A stretch of 64,000 nucleotides of DNA from assembly GCA_015064555.1 (NCBI GenBank), contig SVRZ01000009.1, positions 1 through 64,000 of the forward strand, written 5' to 3'. Shown piece after piece: positions 35,440-43,875 of this stretch (the stretch's first letter is position 1; each line of letters starts with the position of its first letter). Both the position numbers and the translations under genes were made by a program. The DNA is from Oscillospiraceae bacterium. GTDB lineage: Bacteria; Bacillota; Clostridia; Oscillospirales; CAG-272. The notes under the pieces were generated by a model, which saw only the letters and a list, made by a program, of their open reading frames with translations, did not search any database and had not been told where the DNA came from.

Positions 35440-36134
35440 ATCGGCTGCCCCTCTCTTTCCGAAATTATCAGTTCCGCGAGCGCAATATCTGAGCTTGCGG
35501 TGATTTTTATATTTGTAGGTCTGGTATCAACGCAAAATACAGGCTTACCAATAGCCTGAACAAGCATATTATCATCCGTAACCGACGAATCTGTACTGCC
35601 GTTTTCAAGTGCCTGTGCATAAATATCGCAGAGGAACGCCTGCGGCGTCGCCATCGCGCGCAGACCGTCTCTCGGAATACTCTCTGTGATAAAGCCGTTT
35701 TTGTCGCACCTCTTTACGCTGTCCACTATCCGGACAGATGCGGTTGCGGCGCCGTATCGGTAGACGGCTTTTTCTATATCTTCTATCTCCTCCGGAGTGA
35801 TAAGACATCGCGCCGCATCGTGTATCATGACTGCGGTGCTCCCCACAGGAATGGCAAAGAATCCCTTTGCCGCAGATTCGGCACGAGTGCTTCCTCCCGA
35901 CACTATATTGATGCTTTTTTCGATGCCGATGCATTCTTCCGCCGCAAAATCGAGCTCATCCTCTCTGGCAACCACGGTTATTGAGCTGATAGAACCCACG
36001 TTGTCGAATGCCTCCAGGCTACGGCGCAAAATACTTTTGCCCGCTATGAGCAACCTCTGCTTTGTCACAGAGAGTCCCATCCTGGTTCCGCTTCCTGCCG
36101 CCAATATAACAGCGGCCGTTTTTTTATCTGCCAT
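35436..36134 (-). CDS. ispD: 2-C-methyl-D-erythritol 4-phosphate cytidylyltransferase
   Basis: Third MEP step: couples CTP to methylerythritol phosphate. The nucleotide-binding motif [13 protein letters not shown] is at the N-terminus; HDAARCLIT and VRIVDSVKR follow, and the C-terminal [17 protein letters not shown] is typical. Length 232. ATG 36134 begins the conserved region; an upstream in-frame ATG would overlap the preceding gene by 20 bases. A short gap (7 bases) separates it from the unknown gene upstream. Confidence 0.95.
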   Translation of the reverse strand: MADKKTAAVILAAGSGTRMGLSVTKQRLLIAGKSILRRSLEAFDNVGSISSITVVAREDELDFAAEECIGIEKSINIVSGGSTRAESAAKGFFAIPVGSTAVMIHDAARCLITPEEIEDIEKAVYRYGAATASVRIVDSVKRCDKNGFITESIPRDGLRAMATPQAFLCDIYAQALENGSTDSSVTDDNMLVQAIGKPVFCVDTRPTNIKITASSDIALAELIISEREGQPI

Positions 36135-36141
36135 TGATTGC

Positions 36142-36480
36142 CTACTTTCTGTAATAAACAAAATGTACTGTGACCGTTCTCATTCTACCGCCCTCAAGCT
36201 TGTTCGGGCCTTTTACTATGACGCCGTCACCGCTCATAAGATAGCTTGCATCAAGCTCGGACACATCAATTACCATAAGCCGCTCGCCTGAGGTATCTAT
36301 AATAAATTCGGTGTCCTTAAGACAAAGTGCACCACCACGCCCCACAACATCCTCGTTACCGTCGACGTGCTCTGTGACGTATTTGACCGCCTGTCCGTGA
36401 AGCTCCTTGGCACGCTCCAACCTGAAGGCGTAGCTACCCGGCGCAGCCTTTTTATGAAAAATGCGTTTAAGAAGTGACAT
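36142..36480 (-). CDS. Protein of unknown function upstream of ispD
   Basis: A 112-residue protein, basic at the N-terminus (MSLLKRIFHKK), with a soluble, beta-rich look (LCLKDTEFIIDT, GERLMVIDVSELDASYLMSGDG). No signal peptide, transmembrane helix or known motif was recognised. AAGGAAGG lies upstream of the ATG. It is the first gene of the unit with ispD and ispF and stands divergent to the mraZ cell-wall cluster, 270 bases away. Confidence 0.7.
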   Translation of the reverse strand: MSLLKRIFHKKAAPGSYAFRLERAKELHGQAVKYVTEHVDGNEDVVGRGGALCLKDTEFIIDTSGERLMVIDVSELDASYLMSGDGVIVKGPNKLEGGRMRTVTVHFVYYRK

Positions 36481-36610
36481 TTCAAGCCTTCCTTTCTTTC
36501 TGCCGAATCTATTTTACCACATCCCACCGTTAAATGGAAGAGTTTTTTTAAGATTTAAAGGATTATTTTCATCAAACGGAAGAAAAAATATTTTTTTTGC
36601 AAAAAAACTA

Positions 36611-36639
36611 TTGACACGGACACAGATATGTATTATAAT
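36611..36639 (+). promoter_or_regulatory. Promoter of the mraZ (dcw) cluster
   Basis: Perfect TTGACA (36611-36616), a 17-base spacer and perfect TATAAT (36634-36639), about 110 bases before mraZ. Confidence 0.92.
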
Positions 36640-36648
36640 AATAACCAA

Positions 36649-36672
36649 GTGGGGAGAAGTGGCTAAATGTGG
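36649..36672 (+). promoter_or_regulatory. Likely MraZ operator: three GTGG repeats
   Basis: GTGG occurs at 36649, 36659 and 36669, exactly ten bases apart (GTGGGGAGAA, GTGGCTAAAT, GTGGTTAAAA), directly after the -10 box. MraZ binds short direct repeats of this kind just downstream of its own promoter in other bacteria, so autorepression of the cluster is expected. Confidence 0.8.
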
Positions 36673-36708
36673 TTAAAAATCCCTAATAAGACCGCTCAAG
36701 TGGTATCG

Positions 36709-36725
36709 CAGCCCGTTTTGGGCTG
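36709..36725 (+). other. Small hairpin in the mraZ leader
   Basis: CAGCCC (36709-36714) pairs with GGGCTG (36720-36725), loop GTTTT, placed just before the ribosome site (AAAGGAGGG). It could stabilise the 5' end or tune translation. Confidence 0.45.
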
Positions 36726-36751
36726 AAATTATTTGAAAGGAGGGCGCCGAC

Positions 36752-37174
36752 ATGTCGTTCGTAGGCTCATATTCCTACTCGCTTGATGCAAAAGGACGTG
36801 TTTTTATACCTGCGAAGTTCCGTGAAGACCTCGGATCCGAGTTCTACATCACAAGAAAGCATGAGCCCTACCTCTCAATATACACCGCAAATGATTGGGA
36901 GGATTTCGTAAAATCGATACAGGATCTCCCCGAGTCAATAGCCGCTGAGCTCCAGGATTATTTTCTGGGTGCTGCTCAGAAATGCAACCCGGACGGTAGC
37001 GGAAGAATCATACTTGATAAAAAGCTTATGTCCCATGCCAAGATAGATAAAAACATTGTCTTCGTCGGCGCGGGAAAACAGATAAAAATCTGGGCCGAGG
37101 AGGTCTGGAACGAGCGAGAAGCAAGTCGCGACCTCGAAAGAATACGCGATCTTATGCGTCAGTACAATCTTTAA
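36752..37174 (+). CDS. mraZ: Transcriptional regulator MraZ
   Basis: A 140-residue DNA-binding protein of the SpoVT/AbrB-like fold, with two MraZ domains: SYSYSLDAKGRVFIPAKFRE at the N-terminus and CNPDGSGRIILDKKLMSHAKI in the second half. In other bacteria it represses the division and cell-wall cluster it heads. A strong ribosome site (AAAGGAGGG) precedes the ATG. The GTGG repeats upstream are its probable operator. Confidence 0.96.
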   Translation: MSFVGSYSYSLDAKGRVFIPAKFREDLGSEFYITRKHEPYLSIYTANDWEDFVKSIQDLPESIAAELQDYFLGAAQKCNPDGSGRIILDKKLMSHAKIDKNIVFVGAGKQIKIWAEEVWNEREASRDLERIRDLMRQYNL

Positions 37175-37216
37175 TACGCTCTCAAAAAACCAAATCACGA
37201 AAGGAAGAAACCAATC

Positions 37217-38161
37217 ATGGCATCAATCCCCTTCTCTCACGTTTCCGTTCTGCTTGGCGAATGCATTGATGCTTTGAATATACGTGACGGTTATACCTAT
37301 GTCGACTGTACTACAGGCGGCGGCGGTCACTCGCTTGAGATCGCAAAAAGATTGGGGGCAAATTCACGTCTTATATGCTTTGACCGCGATGAAAACGCAA
37401 TAGCCGCGGCAAAGGAAAGATTGAAGGACTATCTTGATAAGATAACCTTCGTGAACAGTAATTTTTCCGAGCTTGATAATATTATAAAGGAACACAACAT
37501 AACCAATCTCGGCGGAGTTCTTGCCGATCTCGGATGCAGCTCCTTCCAGTTTGACTGTCCCGAGCGAGGCTTCAGCTATATGCATAATGCGCGACTCGAT
37601 ATGAGAATGCAGATAGATGCTCCCCTCTCTGCCTACAACGTGGTCAATGAGTATTCCGAGGATGATCTCAAGCGGATAATTTACGAATACGGAGAGGAAC
37701 GATTTGCTCCGAGAATTGCATCGGCAATATGCAAAAGCCGCGCGCTCAAGACTGTTGAAACAACCTTTGAGTTATCCGACATTATCAAGAATGCTATTCC
37801 TGCTGCGGCAAGAGCGGACGGTCCACACCCCGCAAAAAGAACCTTCCAGGCTATAAGGATCGAGGTCAATTCCGAGCTCGATACCATAAGACCAATGATA
37901 CTTACTGCCGCAAAGCATATGTCGGCAGGCGGCAGGATCGCAGTTATATCATTCCACTCTCTTGAGGACAGGCCTGTCAAGCTCGCATTTAAGGAGCTGA
38001 CACTCGGATGCACATGCCCGAGAGATTTCCCTATCTGCATTTGCGGAAAGAAGCCCACTATCAAGGAAATAACAAAAAAGCCCATCCTTCCATCGGATGA
38101 GGAAATTATGAACAATCCGCGCTCGCGCAGTGCAAAGCTCCGCGTAGCCGAAAAGATATAA
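37217..38161 (+). CDS. rsmH: 16S rRNA (cytosine(1402)-N(4))-methyltransferase
   Basis: Methylates N4 of C1402 in 16S rRNA; traditionally called MraW. Family motifs: HVSVLLGECIDAL, DCTTGGGGHSLEIAKRL (SAM site), FDRDENAIAAA, LADLGCSSFQFD, RGFSYMHNARLDMRM, HPAKRTFQAIRIEVN and ISFHSLEDRPVK. Length 314. It follows mraZ by 42 bases with AAAGGAAG upstream, the universal mraZ-rsmH order. Confidence 0.97.
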   Translation: MASIPFSHVSVLLGECIDALNIRDGYTYVDCTTGGGGHSLEIAKRLGANSRLICFDRDENAIAAAKERLKDYLDKITFVNSNFSELDNIIKEHNITNLGGVLADLGCSSFQFDCPERGFSYMHNARLDMRMQIDAPLSAYNVVNEYSEDDLKRIIYEYGEERFAPRIASAICKSRALKTVETTFELSDIIKNAIPAAARADGPHPAKRTFQAIRIEVNSELDTIRPMILTAAKHMSAGGRIAVISFHSLEDRPVKLAFKELTLGCTCPRDFPICICGKKPTIKEITKKPILPSDEEIMNNPRSRSAKLRVAEKI

Positions 38162-38192
38162 ACAGGAAGAAAAGGAGAAAAAGGCAGCAATT

Positions 38193-38639
38193 ATGACTTA
38201 CGACCAGCTTTACCGTGCTATGGTGAATACCTTCACTATTGAAAAAGATAACAAAGATTACAACCTCGGCGATTTCATGCTTATGAAGGCCCGGAAGAAG
38301 AGAAATGAACTAACCGCTGCCACAAGCTCCAATCTCCCTGTGGCACAGACTGCAAACGATGGTGCACTTGTTTCTATTCTTGCTTACGTCAACGATAAGC
38401 TTACCGTCAAGGAGGCACCCGTCCGCGACCGTACTATGCGTCGCTTCCCCTTAAGAACCTCTCTCAGCGCATTTGCATCCGCACTTGTGGTATGCACACT
38501 CGTTATATCCTGCGGAATATTCGGATTCGGAGCTATGTCCTCCGCTCCCGATAATACCGTTGTAGCACCCGTAAACGAGGATATCGAACAGAACGAAACA
38601 AACGAGGATACCTCAGGCTTCATCTCACACTGCGCTTGA
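38193..38639 (+). CDS. Single-span membrane protein at the ftsL position, not FtsL-like
   Basis: A 148-residue protein between rsmH and the division transpeptidase, where ftsL normally lies. FtsL has a short cytoplasmic tail, a helix and a long extracellular coiled coil. Here the order is the reverse: about 85 polar residues, a helix at about 88-113 (ASALVVCTLVISCGIFGFG), then only ~35 acidic residues outside, ending GFISHCA. No leucine-zipper pattern was seen. AAAAGGAG lies upstream. Function unknown; a divisome or cell-wall link is suggested only by position. Confidence 0.72.
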   Translation: MTYDQLYRAMVNTFTIEKDNKDYNLGDFMLMKARKKRNELTAATSSNLPVAQTANDGALVSILAYVNDKLTVKEAPVRDRTMRRFPLRTSLSAFASALVVCTLVISCGIFGFGAMSSAPDNTVVAPVNEDIEQNETNEDTSGFISHCA

Positions 38640-38736
38640 ATCAAAAGTTCTCTTCATTACATATAAATATTATCTTATTTAATTCAGTCATCTCACAATC
38701 TCTCATATTCATCTCACAGCGCATTCATAAAAAGAA

Positions 38737-38795
38737 AACTCCCGTAATAGAATGTATAAACGGTATTCCGTTATGCATACTTTACGGGAGTTTTT
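38737..38795 (+). terminator. Terminator-like hairpin overlapping the pbp ribosome site
   Basis: AACTCCCGTAA (38737-38747) pairs perfectly with TTACGGGAGTT (38782-38792); an inner AACGG/CCGTT lengthens the fold, and TTTTT runs straight into the ATG at 38796. The 3' arm contains GGGAG, the only plausible ribosome site for that ATG. The structure could stop transcripts from mraZ-rsmH or mask the ribosome site. Confidence 0.8.
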
Positions 38796-41051
38796 ATGTC
38801 TTCTTTCAAAGCACAACAAAAAAATGCGGTAATGATAACGAAAAGACGGCTGGGTAAAACACTTATAGCCTTTTCGCTCTTTCTCGCCTATCTTTTATAT
38901 AATCTGATATCACTCCAGCTCGTCAATTCTGCCTATTACAAGGATAAGGTATACGAGCAGATTACCACCGAATCGGCTATGAAGGCAAAGCGCGGTACTA
39001 TATACGATGCAAATATGAATATCCTCGCCACCGACAAAACCGTCTGGCGGATATTTGTTTCTACAAGAGAGATACGCAAAAGAAACAAGCAGGATAACAT
39101 AGATTATACCGATATTATATGTAGCGGACTGTCTGACATCCTCGGGATGAGTTCATCCGACCTATACAAAAAAATAAGCGGCTCGAAGCTACTTGACGTA
39201 ACTGTGAAAAAGGGCGTGGAGGAGGATAAATACAAACAGATAATATCATTTGTCGAAAGCAACGGACTTCTGGGTATGGTGTGCACCGAGGCTCAGACCT
39301 CGCGCTACTACCCCTTCGGTACTCTTGCGGCACACACACTCGGATTTGTGGGAAGCGACCTGCAAGGGCTCTACGGGCTTGAATACTCCTACAACAGCAC
39401 ACTTCAGGGTAAGGACGGCAGCTACCTTTATGCAAAGGATGCAAACGGCAATTCCCTGCCTATTGAATACTCCACCTACATCCCCCCGAGCGACGGACTC
39501 AGCATAGTTACCACTATAGACCACTTCGTTCAGGAATCGCTTGAGGAGCAGCTGGAAGCGGCGCGAATAAATCATTTGGCGCAGAATCGCGTTACGGGAA
39601 TCGTTATGGACACGAAGACAGGTGCGATCCTCGCTATGGCGACAACCTCTCCTTTCGATCCGAATTCTCCGTATGAGCTTGATACGCTTTCGCAAATAAA
39701 GCTTGATGCCTCCGGATTTGAAAAAGACAGCGAGGAATATAAAAAATACAAAAAGGAGCTGCTTGAGATCCTTTGGTCCAACAAAGCAATAAGCGAAACC
39801 TACGAACCCGGATCGACCTTTAAAATAGTTACCGTTGCCGCAGCTCTCGATGCGGGCACGGCAAAGGTCAGCGACAAATTCTCCTGCCACGGATATCTCG
39901 CTATCGGAGGCTGGCATATCAAATGCCACAAAGCGGGCGGGCACGGCTCAGGCTTCGACCTTGCATACGGACTTCAGATGTCCTGTAACCCCACTATGAT
40001 GACGGTAGCTGAAAGACTTGGCGCAGAGAATTTCTACAATTACGTTCGGGACTTCGGCTATTTTGAAAAAACGGGTATAGACCTTCCGAGTGAAGCATCC
40101 ACCATTTTCCACAAGCAGGAGAATATAGGACCTACCGAGCTTGCAACGGCATCCTTCGGGCAAAGATTCAAGGTATCGGTGATACGGCATCTCGTTTCGC
40201 TTTCGGCTATTGCAAACGGAGGCAGGCTCGTTACGCCCTATCTTGTTTCAAAGATAGTTGATTCCGAGGGCAAAACGGTTGAAGAATTTGGAGAAAGACC
40301 TTCAAGACAGGTCGTTTCGGCAGAGGTTGCCAACACGGTGGCGGATATACTCGAAAAGGGTGTAAGCGGTAACGGCGGTGCAAAGAATGCCGCTGTGAGC
40401 GGATATAAAATAGCTGCGAAAACAGGAACCTCTCAAAAATTCGATATACTTGATGAAAACGGTAATTCCTATCTTCGAATAGGCTCAACTATGGCGTTTT
40501 CCATGTCGGATGACGGAGGCATCGCAGTCATTATAGTAGTTGACGAGCCGACAAGCGCGGTAAAATACGGAAGCGTCGTTGCGGCACCTTACGTATCCGC
40601 CTTTCTCGGCGAGACACTTCCCTATCTCGGCTACATATCGGAAACTGAAACTCCCTATGTAGAAATAGGAAATTACGTCGGACAGAATATAGCCGATGCA
40701 AAGAAGAAGCTTTCGGAGCTTGGAATAAGGTATGAGATTCTGGGTGGCACAGATACCGTAATCGCACAGACACCCTCGCCGCTCGATCCGTTTATAAAGG
40801 AAAACGGATGCGTTATTCTTTATACGGATGAGGAAAGCGCAGAATACGTAACAGTCCCCGATATCGTAGGTATGAATCTTTACGAAGCAAATGCGGCAAT
40901 AATAAATTCCGGATTAAACCTACGTATAGAGGGAGCTAATGATCGGGAAGGTGGAGCAACGGTGGTCGCACAGTCTTTGCCCCCCGGAAGCGTAGTTACA
41001 AGAAACAGCATTATTGAGCTTAAAATATTATATTTGGATTTTGAGGATTGA
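38796..41051 (+). CDS. Division-type penicillin-binding protein (FtsI/SpoVD class) with two PASTA domains
   Basis: Class B transpeptidase cross-linking septal peptidoglycan. An N-terminal anchor (LIAFSLFLAYLLYNLISL) is followed by a dimerisation domain (KRGTIYDANMNILATD) and the transpeptidase domain with active-site STFK, SCNPT (SxN) and KTGTS. Two PASTA repeats close the protein (about 620-680 and 685-750: VPDIVGMNLYEANAAI, SLPPGSVV). PASTA-bearing class B enzymes in Clostridia include both FtsI and sporulation SpoVD; the dcw position fits either. ATG 38796 has GGGAG five bases upstream inside a hairpin; ATG 38832 is an alternative with no good site. murE follows after one base. Confidence 0.93.
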   Translation: MSSFKAQQKNAVMITKRRLGKTLIAFSLFLAYLLYNLISLQLVNSAYYKDKVYEQITTESAMKAKRGTIYDANMNILATDKTVWRIFVSTREIRKRNKQDNIDYTDIICSGLSDILGMSSSDLYKKISGSKLLDVTVKKGVEEDKYKQIISFVESNGLLGMVCTEAQTSRYYPFGTLAAHTLGFVGSDLQGLYGLEYSYNSTLQGKDGSYLYAKDANGNSLPIEYSTYIPPSDGLSIVTTIDHFVQESLEEQLEAARINHLAQNRVTGIVMDTKTGAILAMATTSPFDPNSPYELDTLSQIKLDASGFEKDSEEYKKYKKELLEILWSNKAISETYEPGSTFKIVTVAAALDAGTAKVSDKFSCHGYLAIGGWHIKCHKAGGHGSGFDLAYGLQMSCNPTMMTVAERLGAENFYNYVRDFGYFEKTGIDLPSEASTIFHKQENIGPTELATASFGQRFKVSVIRHLVSLSAIANGGRLVTPYLVSKIVDSEGKTVEEFGERPSRQVVSAEVANTVADILEKGVSGNGGAKNAAVSGYKIAAKTGTSQKFDILDENGNSYLRIGSTMAFSMSDDGGIAVIIVVDEPTSAVKYGSVVAAPYVSAFLGETLPYLGYISETETPYVEIGNYVGQNIADAKKKLSELGIRYEILGGTDTVIAQTPSPLDPFIKENGCVILYTDEESAEYVTVPDIVGMNLYEANAAIINSGLNLRIEGANDREGGATVVAQSLPPGSVVTRNSIIELKILYLDFED

Positions 41052-41052
41052 T

Positions 41053-42531
41053 ATGAAAATAAAAGAGCTTATTCCCAACGATGAAATTATAAATATAGGT
41101 AAGTATGCCGAAACGGATATTCAGAACTGCACATCGGACTTCCGCCGGGCGGATAAAGGATCGCTACTGTTTCTGTTGCCCGGAGTCAGCTTCAATACAT
41201 ACGAGCTTATCCCCGAATTTCTGAAATCCTCGCCCTGTGCTATAGTTACCGAAAAAATATCCGAGTTTCCCAAAACACGCGTACCTCTCATAGAGGTGAA
41301 AAATGCACGTAGGGCGTTTGCATTTGCGATGTCCGCACTCTCAAAAATCAATTACAAAGAACTTAAATTCATAGGTGTCACGGGTACGAACGGAAAGACG
41401 TCCACTGCCACGATGATATATAGGATACTTAATCTCAACGGCTATCGTTGCGGATTTATCGGTACGGGAAAAATAGAATTCTGCAACAAGCGCTATACCG
41501 ATGAAAATTATTCTATGACCTGTCCCGATCCAGATCTACTCTATCCGACCTTACACACTATGCAGGATGACGGATGCAACGTGATAGTCATGGAGGTATC
41601 GAGCCACGCACTCGAGCTGGAAAAAACCGCGCCCATAAGCTTCGATATAGGAATTTTCACGGGATTTTCTCACGAACATATAGATTTTCACGGCAGTATG
41701 GAGGCTTATTTTTCAGCGAAGGAAAAGCTGATAAAATCCGCGAAACGTGCCATAATAAACTTTGACGATGACGGAGGCAAAAGGCTGTACGACCGCTATC
41801 GCGAAAAGTCAACCGGTGTCGGGGTGGTGTGGAAAAGCGACGTCAGTGCAACCGACGTAGAAAACTACGGTCTGTGCGGCATAGGATATATATTCCGCGG
41901 AAAAAACTTTCTCACGCGTGTAAAGCTCCCACTTCCGGGGCTTTACAATATATATAATTCAATGCTCGCCTTTGAAGCGGCTATAGAAATGAACGTAACT
42001 CCGAAGGGTATAAAGGAAGCCTTGGAATCAACCGATTTCATCGAGGGCAGATGCGAGTGCATTTATGATGACATAACGGTTATCGTGGACTATGCCCACA
42101 CGCCTCGGGCACTCGAAAACATATTAAAAACCTCGATTTACGATAAAAATCCGCAGCAGAAAATAACACTGGTTTTCGGATGCGGAGGAGAGCGCGACTG
42201 TGAAAAGCGCCCGATGATGGCCGCCATAGCCGAAAAATATGCAGATAAAATAATAGTTACAAACGACAATCCAAGAGGCGAGGACGAGGAAAAAATAATA
42301 TCGGACATAACCTCCGGCTTCAGAAAAGCACGCTACGGAGTTATCCGTGACAGGAGCGTTGCCATAACTTATGCGATAAAAAGCGCCTCCCCCTCGGACA
42401 TAGTAATAATCGCAGGAAAGGGACACGAAAAATATATATACGACAAAAACGGATACCGCCCCTTCGATGAAAAGGAAATCATAAGGTCGGCGCTGAAGCT
42501 AAGAAGGTCTGAGGTCTGGAATGAGAATTAA
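41053..42531 (+). CDS. murE: UDP-N-acetylmuramoyl-L-alanyl-D-glutamate--diaminopimelate ligase
   Basis: Adds the third residue of the peptidoglycan stem peptide. The ATP site is GVTGTNGKTSTA; FTGFSHEHIDFHGSMEAYFSAKEKL carries the conserved central-domain residues. TNDNPRGEDE contains DNPR, the signature of enzymes choosing meso-diaminopimelate rather than lysine, so the wall should be DAP-type. Length 492. ATG 41053 comes just after the pbp stop; GAGG at the end of pbp serves as ribosome site. It overlaps murF by 11 bases. Confidence 0.96.
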   Translation: MKIKELIPNDEIINIGKYAETDIQNCTSDFRRADKGSLLFLLPGVSFNTYELIPEFLKSSPCAIVTEKISEFPKTRVPLIEVKNARRAFAFAMSALSKINYKELKFIGVTGTNGKTSTATMIYRILNLNGYRCGFIGTGKIEFCNKRYTDENYSMTCPDPDLLYPTLHTMQDDGCNVIVMEVSSHALELEKTAPISFDIGIFTGFSHEHIDFHGSMEAYFSAKEKLIKSAKRAIINFDDDGGKRLYDRYREKSTGVGVVWKSDVSATDVENYGLCGIGYIFRGKNFLTRVKLPLPGLYNIYNSMLAFEAAIEMNVTPKGIKEALESTDFIEGRCECIYDDITVIVDYAHTPRALENILKTSIYDKNPQQKITLVFGCGGERDCEKRPMMAAIAEKYADKIIVTNDNPRGEDEEKIISDITSGFRKARYGVIRDRSVAITYAIKSASPSDIVIIAGKGHEKYIYDKNGYRPFDEKEIIRSALKLRRSEVWNEN

Positions 42532-43870
42532 AACCGCGTACCCCATTACAATGGATCTTATAAATGAAGATATACTCGAAGACAATATAACCTGCAGTCG
42601 GGCCAGCATATCCCATATTTCGACAGATACCCGAGAGCTTTGCGCCCAAGATCTCTATTTTGCATTATCGGGCTCACGATTTGACGGAGAAGATTTCATA
42701 ACCGATGCAACCTATCGCGGTGCGTTGAGCGTTGGCAGATCCGAAGGCGCATCAATACGCGTTCGTGATCCCGGACAGACGCTCCTAGAGCTTGCACACC
42801 GATATAAGAGAGCCTTTTTTCAAAAGCCGACGGTTGCAATTACGGGAAGCGTTGGAAAAACCACCGTGAAAGATCTCACCGCTTCCATTTTATCAAAAAA
42901 ATACAAGGTGCACGCAACTAAAGGAAACCTGAATAATGAGATCGGGCTTCCGATGACCATTTTATCCGCAGCTGCAGATACAGATGCTATGATTCTTGAA
43001 ATGGGAATGAATCACAGAGGTGAGATAAGAAGGCTATCGCTCTGCGCCGAACCGTCACTCTCTGTCATAACCTGTATTGGAACGGCACATATAGGAAATC
43101 TTGGAAGCCGTGATGCAATTGCCGAAGCAAAATCCGAAATACTCGACGGTATGGTGCAAAAATCAGTTCTTATTCCGCATGGAGAAGAATTGCTGACCAA
43201 TCTTCCCGGAGCGAGAACCGTTTCGACCACCGATCCAAGCGCAGATCATTTTTTGGAGATCATTTCCAAAGGCCGTGATACAGTTACCGTCCGATATTTC
43301 TCCGAGCGTATCAAAACCGACGTGATCTGCCTTCCCTCTCCCGGGGTCCACTTCCCTACCTGCCTTGCATTTGCCATCTCGGTTGCGGACAGTATGGATC
43401 TTTCACGAGAGGACATAGAATCCGCACTCGGTGATCTGAATTACGGCGGCAGGCTTATCGTGCTTCCACAACTTACAATTCTCAATGACTGCTACAATGC
43501 ATCTTGCGAATCGGTACGTTCGGCACTCGGCTCGCTTTCCTATTACGGCAAACGGAGCGCCCTTCTCGGAAATATGCTTGAGCTGGGTGAATTCACCGCA
43601 GATATGCACCTGGATATAGGTCGTGCGGCGGCAGAATGCCGACTTGAATATCTCTATCTTATAGGTGAATTCTCAGAATATATAAAAGAAGGCGCGGTAT
43701 TGGGCGGTATGAGTCCCGACCGCATTCTGATAAATGCCGACAGTTCAAGACCTGATATATCCGCCGAGCAGATAATTTCTACCGCAAACGGAGAAACGAT
43801 TCTTTTCAAGGCATCTCGCGGAATGCATCTCGAAACTGTCATTAATATTATAAAGGATTACTTTGATTAA
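42521..43870 (+). CDS. murF: UDP-N-acetylmuramoyl-tripeptide--D-alanyl-D-alanine ligase
   Basis: Adds D-Ala-D-Ala to the UDP-MurNAc tripeptide. The Mur-ligase ATP motif is AITGSVGKTTVKD; KGNLNNEIGLPMTIL and LEMGMNHRGEIRRL are distinctive of MurF. STDTRELCAQDLYFALSG is its typical N-terminal substrate loop. Length 449. It overlaps murE by 11 bases and ends five bases before mraY. Confidence 0.96.
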   Translation: MRIKTAYPITMDLINEDILEDNITCSRASISHISTDTRELCAQDLYFALSGSRFDGEDFITDATYRGALSVGRSEGASIRVRDPGQTLLELAHRYKRAFFQKPTVAITGSVGKTTVKDLTASILSKKYKVHATKGNLNNEIGLPMTILSAAADTDAMILEMGMNHRGEIRRLSLCAEPSLSVITCIGTAHIGNLGSRDAIAEAKSEILDGMVQKSVLIPHGEELLTNLPGARTVSTTDPSADHFLEIISKGRDTVTVRYFSERIKTDVICLPSPGVHFPTCLAFAISVADSMDLSREDIESALGDLNYGGRLIVLPQLTILNDCYNASCESVRSALGSLSYYGKRSALLGNMLELGEFTADMHLDIGRAAAECRLEYLYLIGEFSEYIKEGAVLGGMSPDRILINADSSRPDISAEQIISTANGETILFKASRGMHLETVINIIKDYFD

Positions 43871-43875
43871 GTTTT

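Noticed and set aside
36142-36480. Assigning a cell-wall or isoprenoid function to the 112-residue protein
   Set aside because: Only position supports it; no motif was recognised.
39246-39944. 232-codon minus-strand open frame inside the PBP gene
   Set aside because: Antisense to the transpeptidase domain, no motifs or ribosome site.
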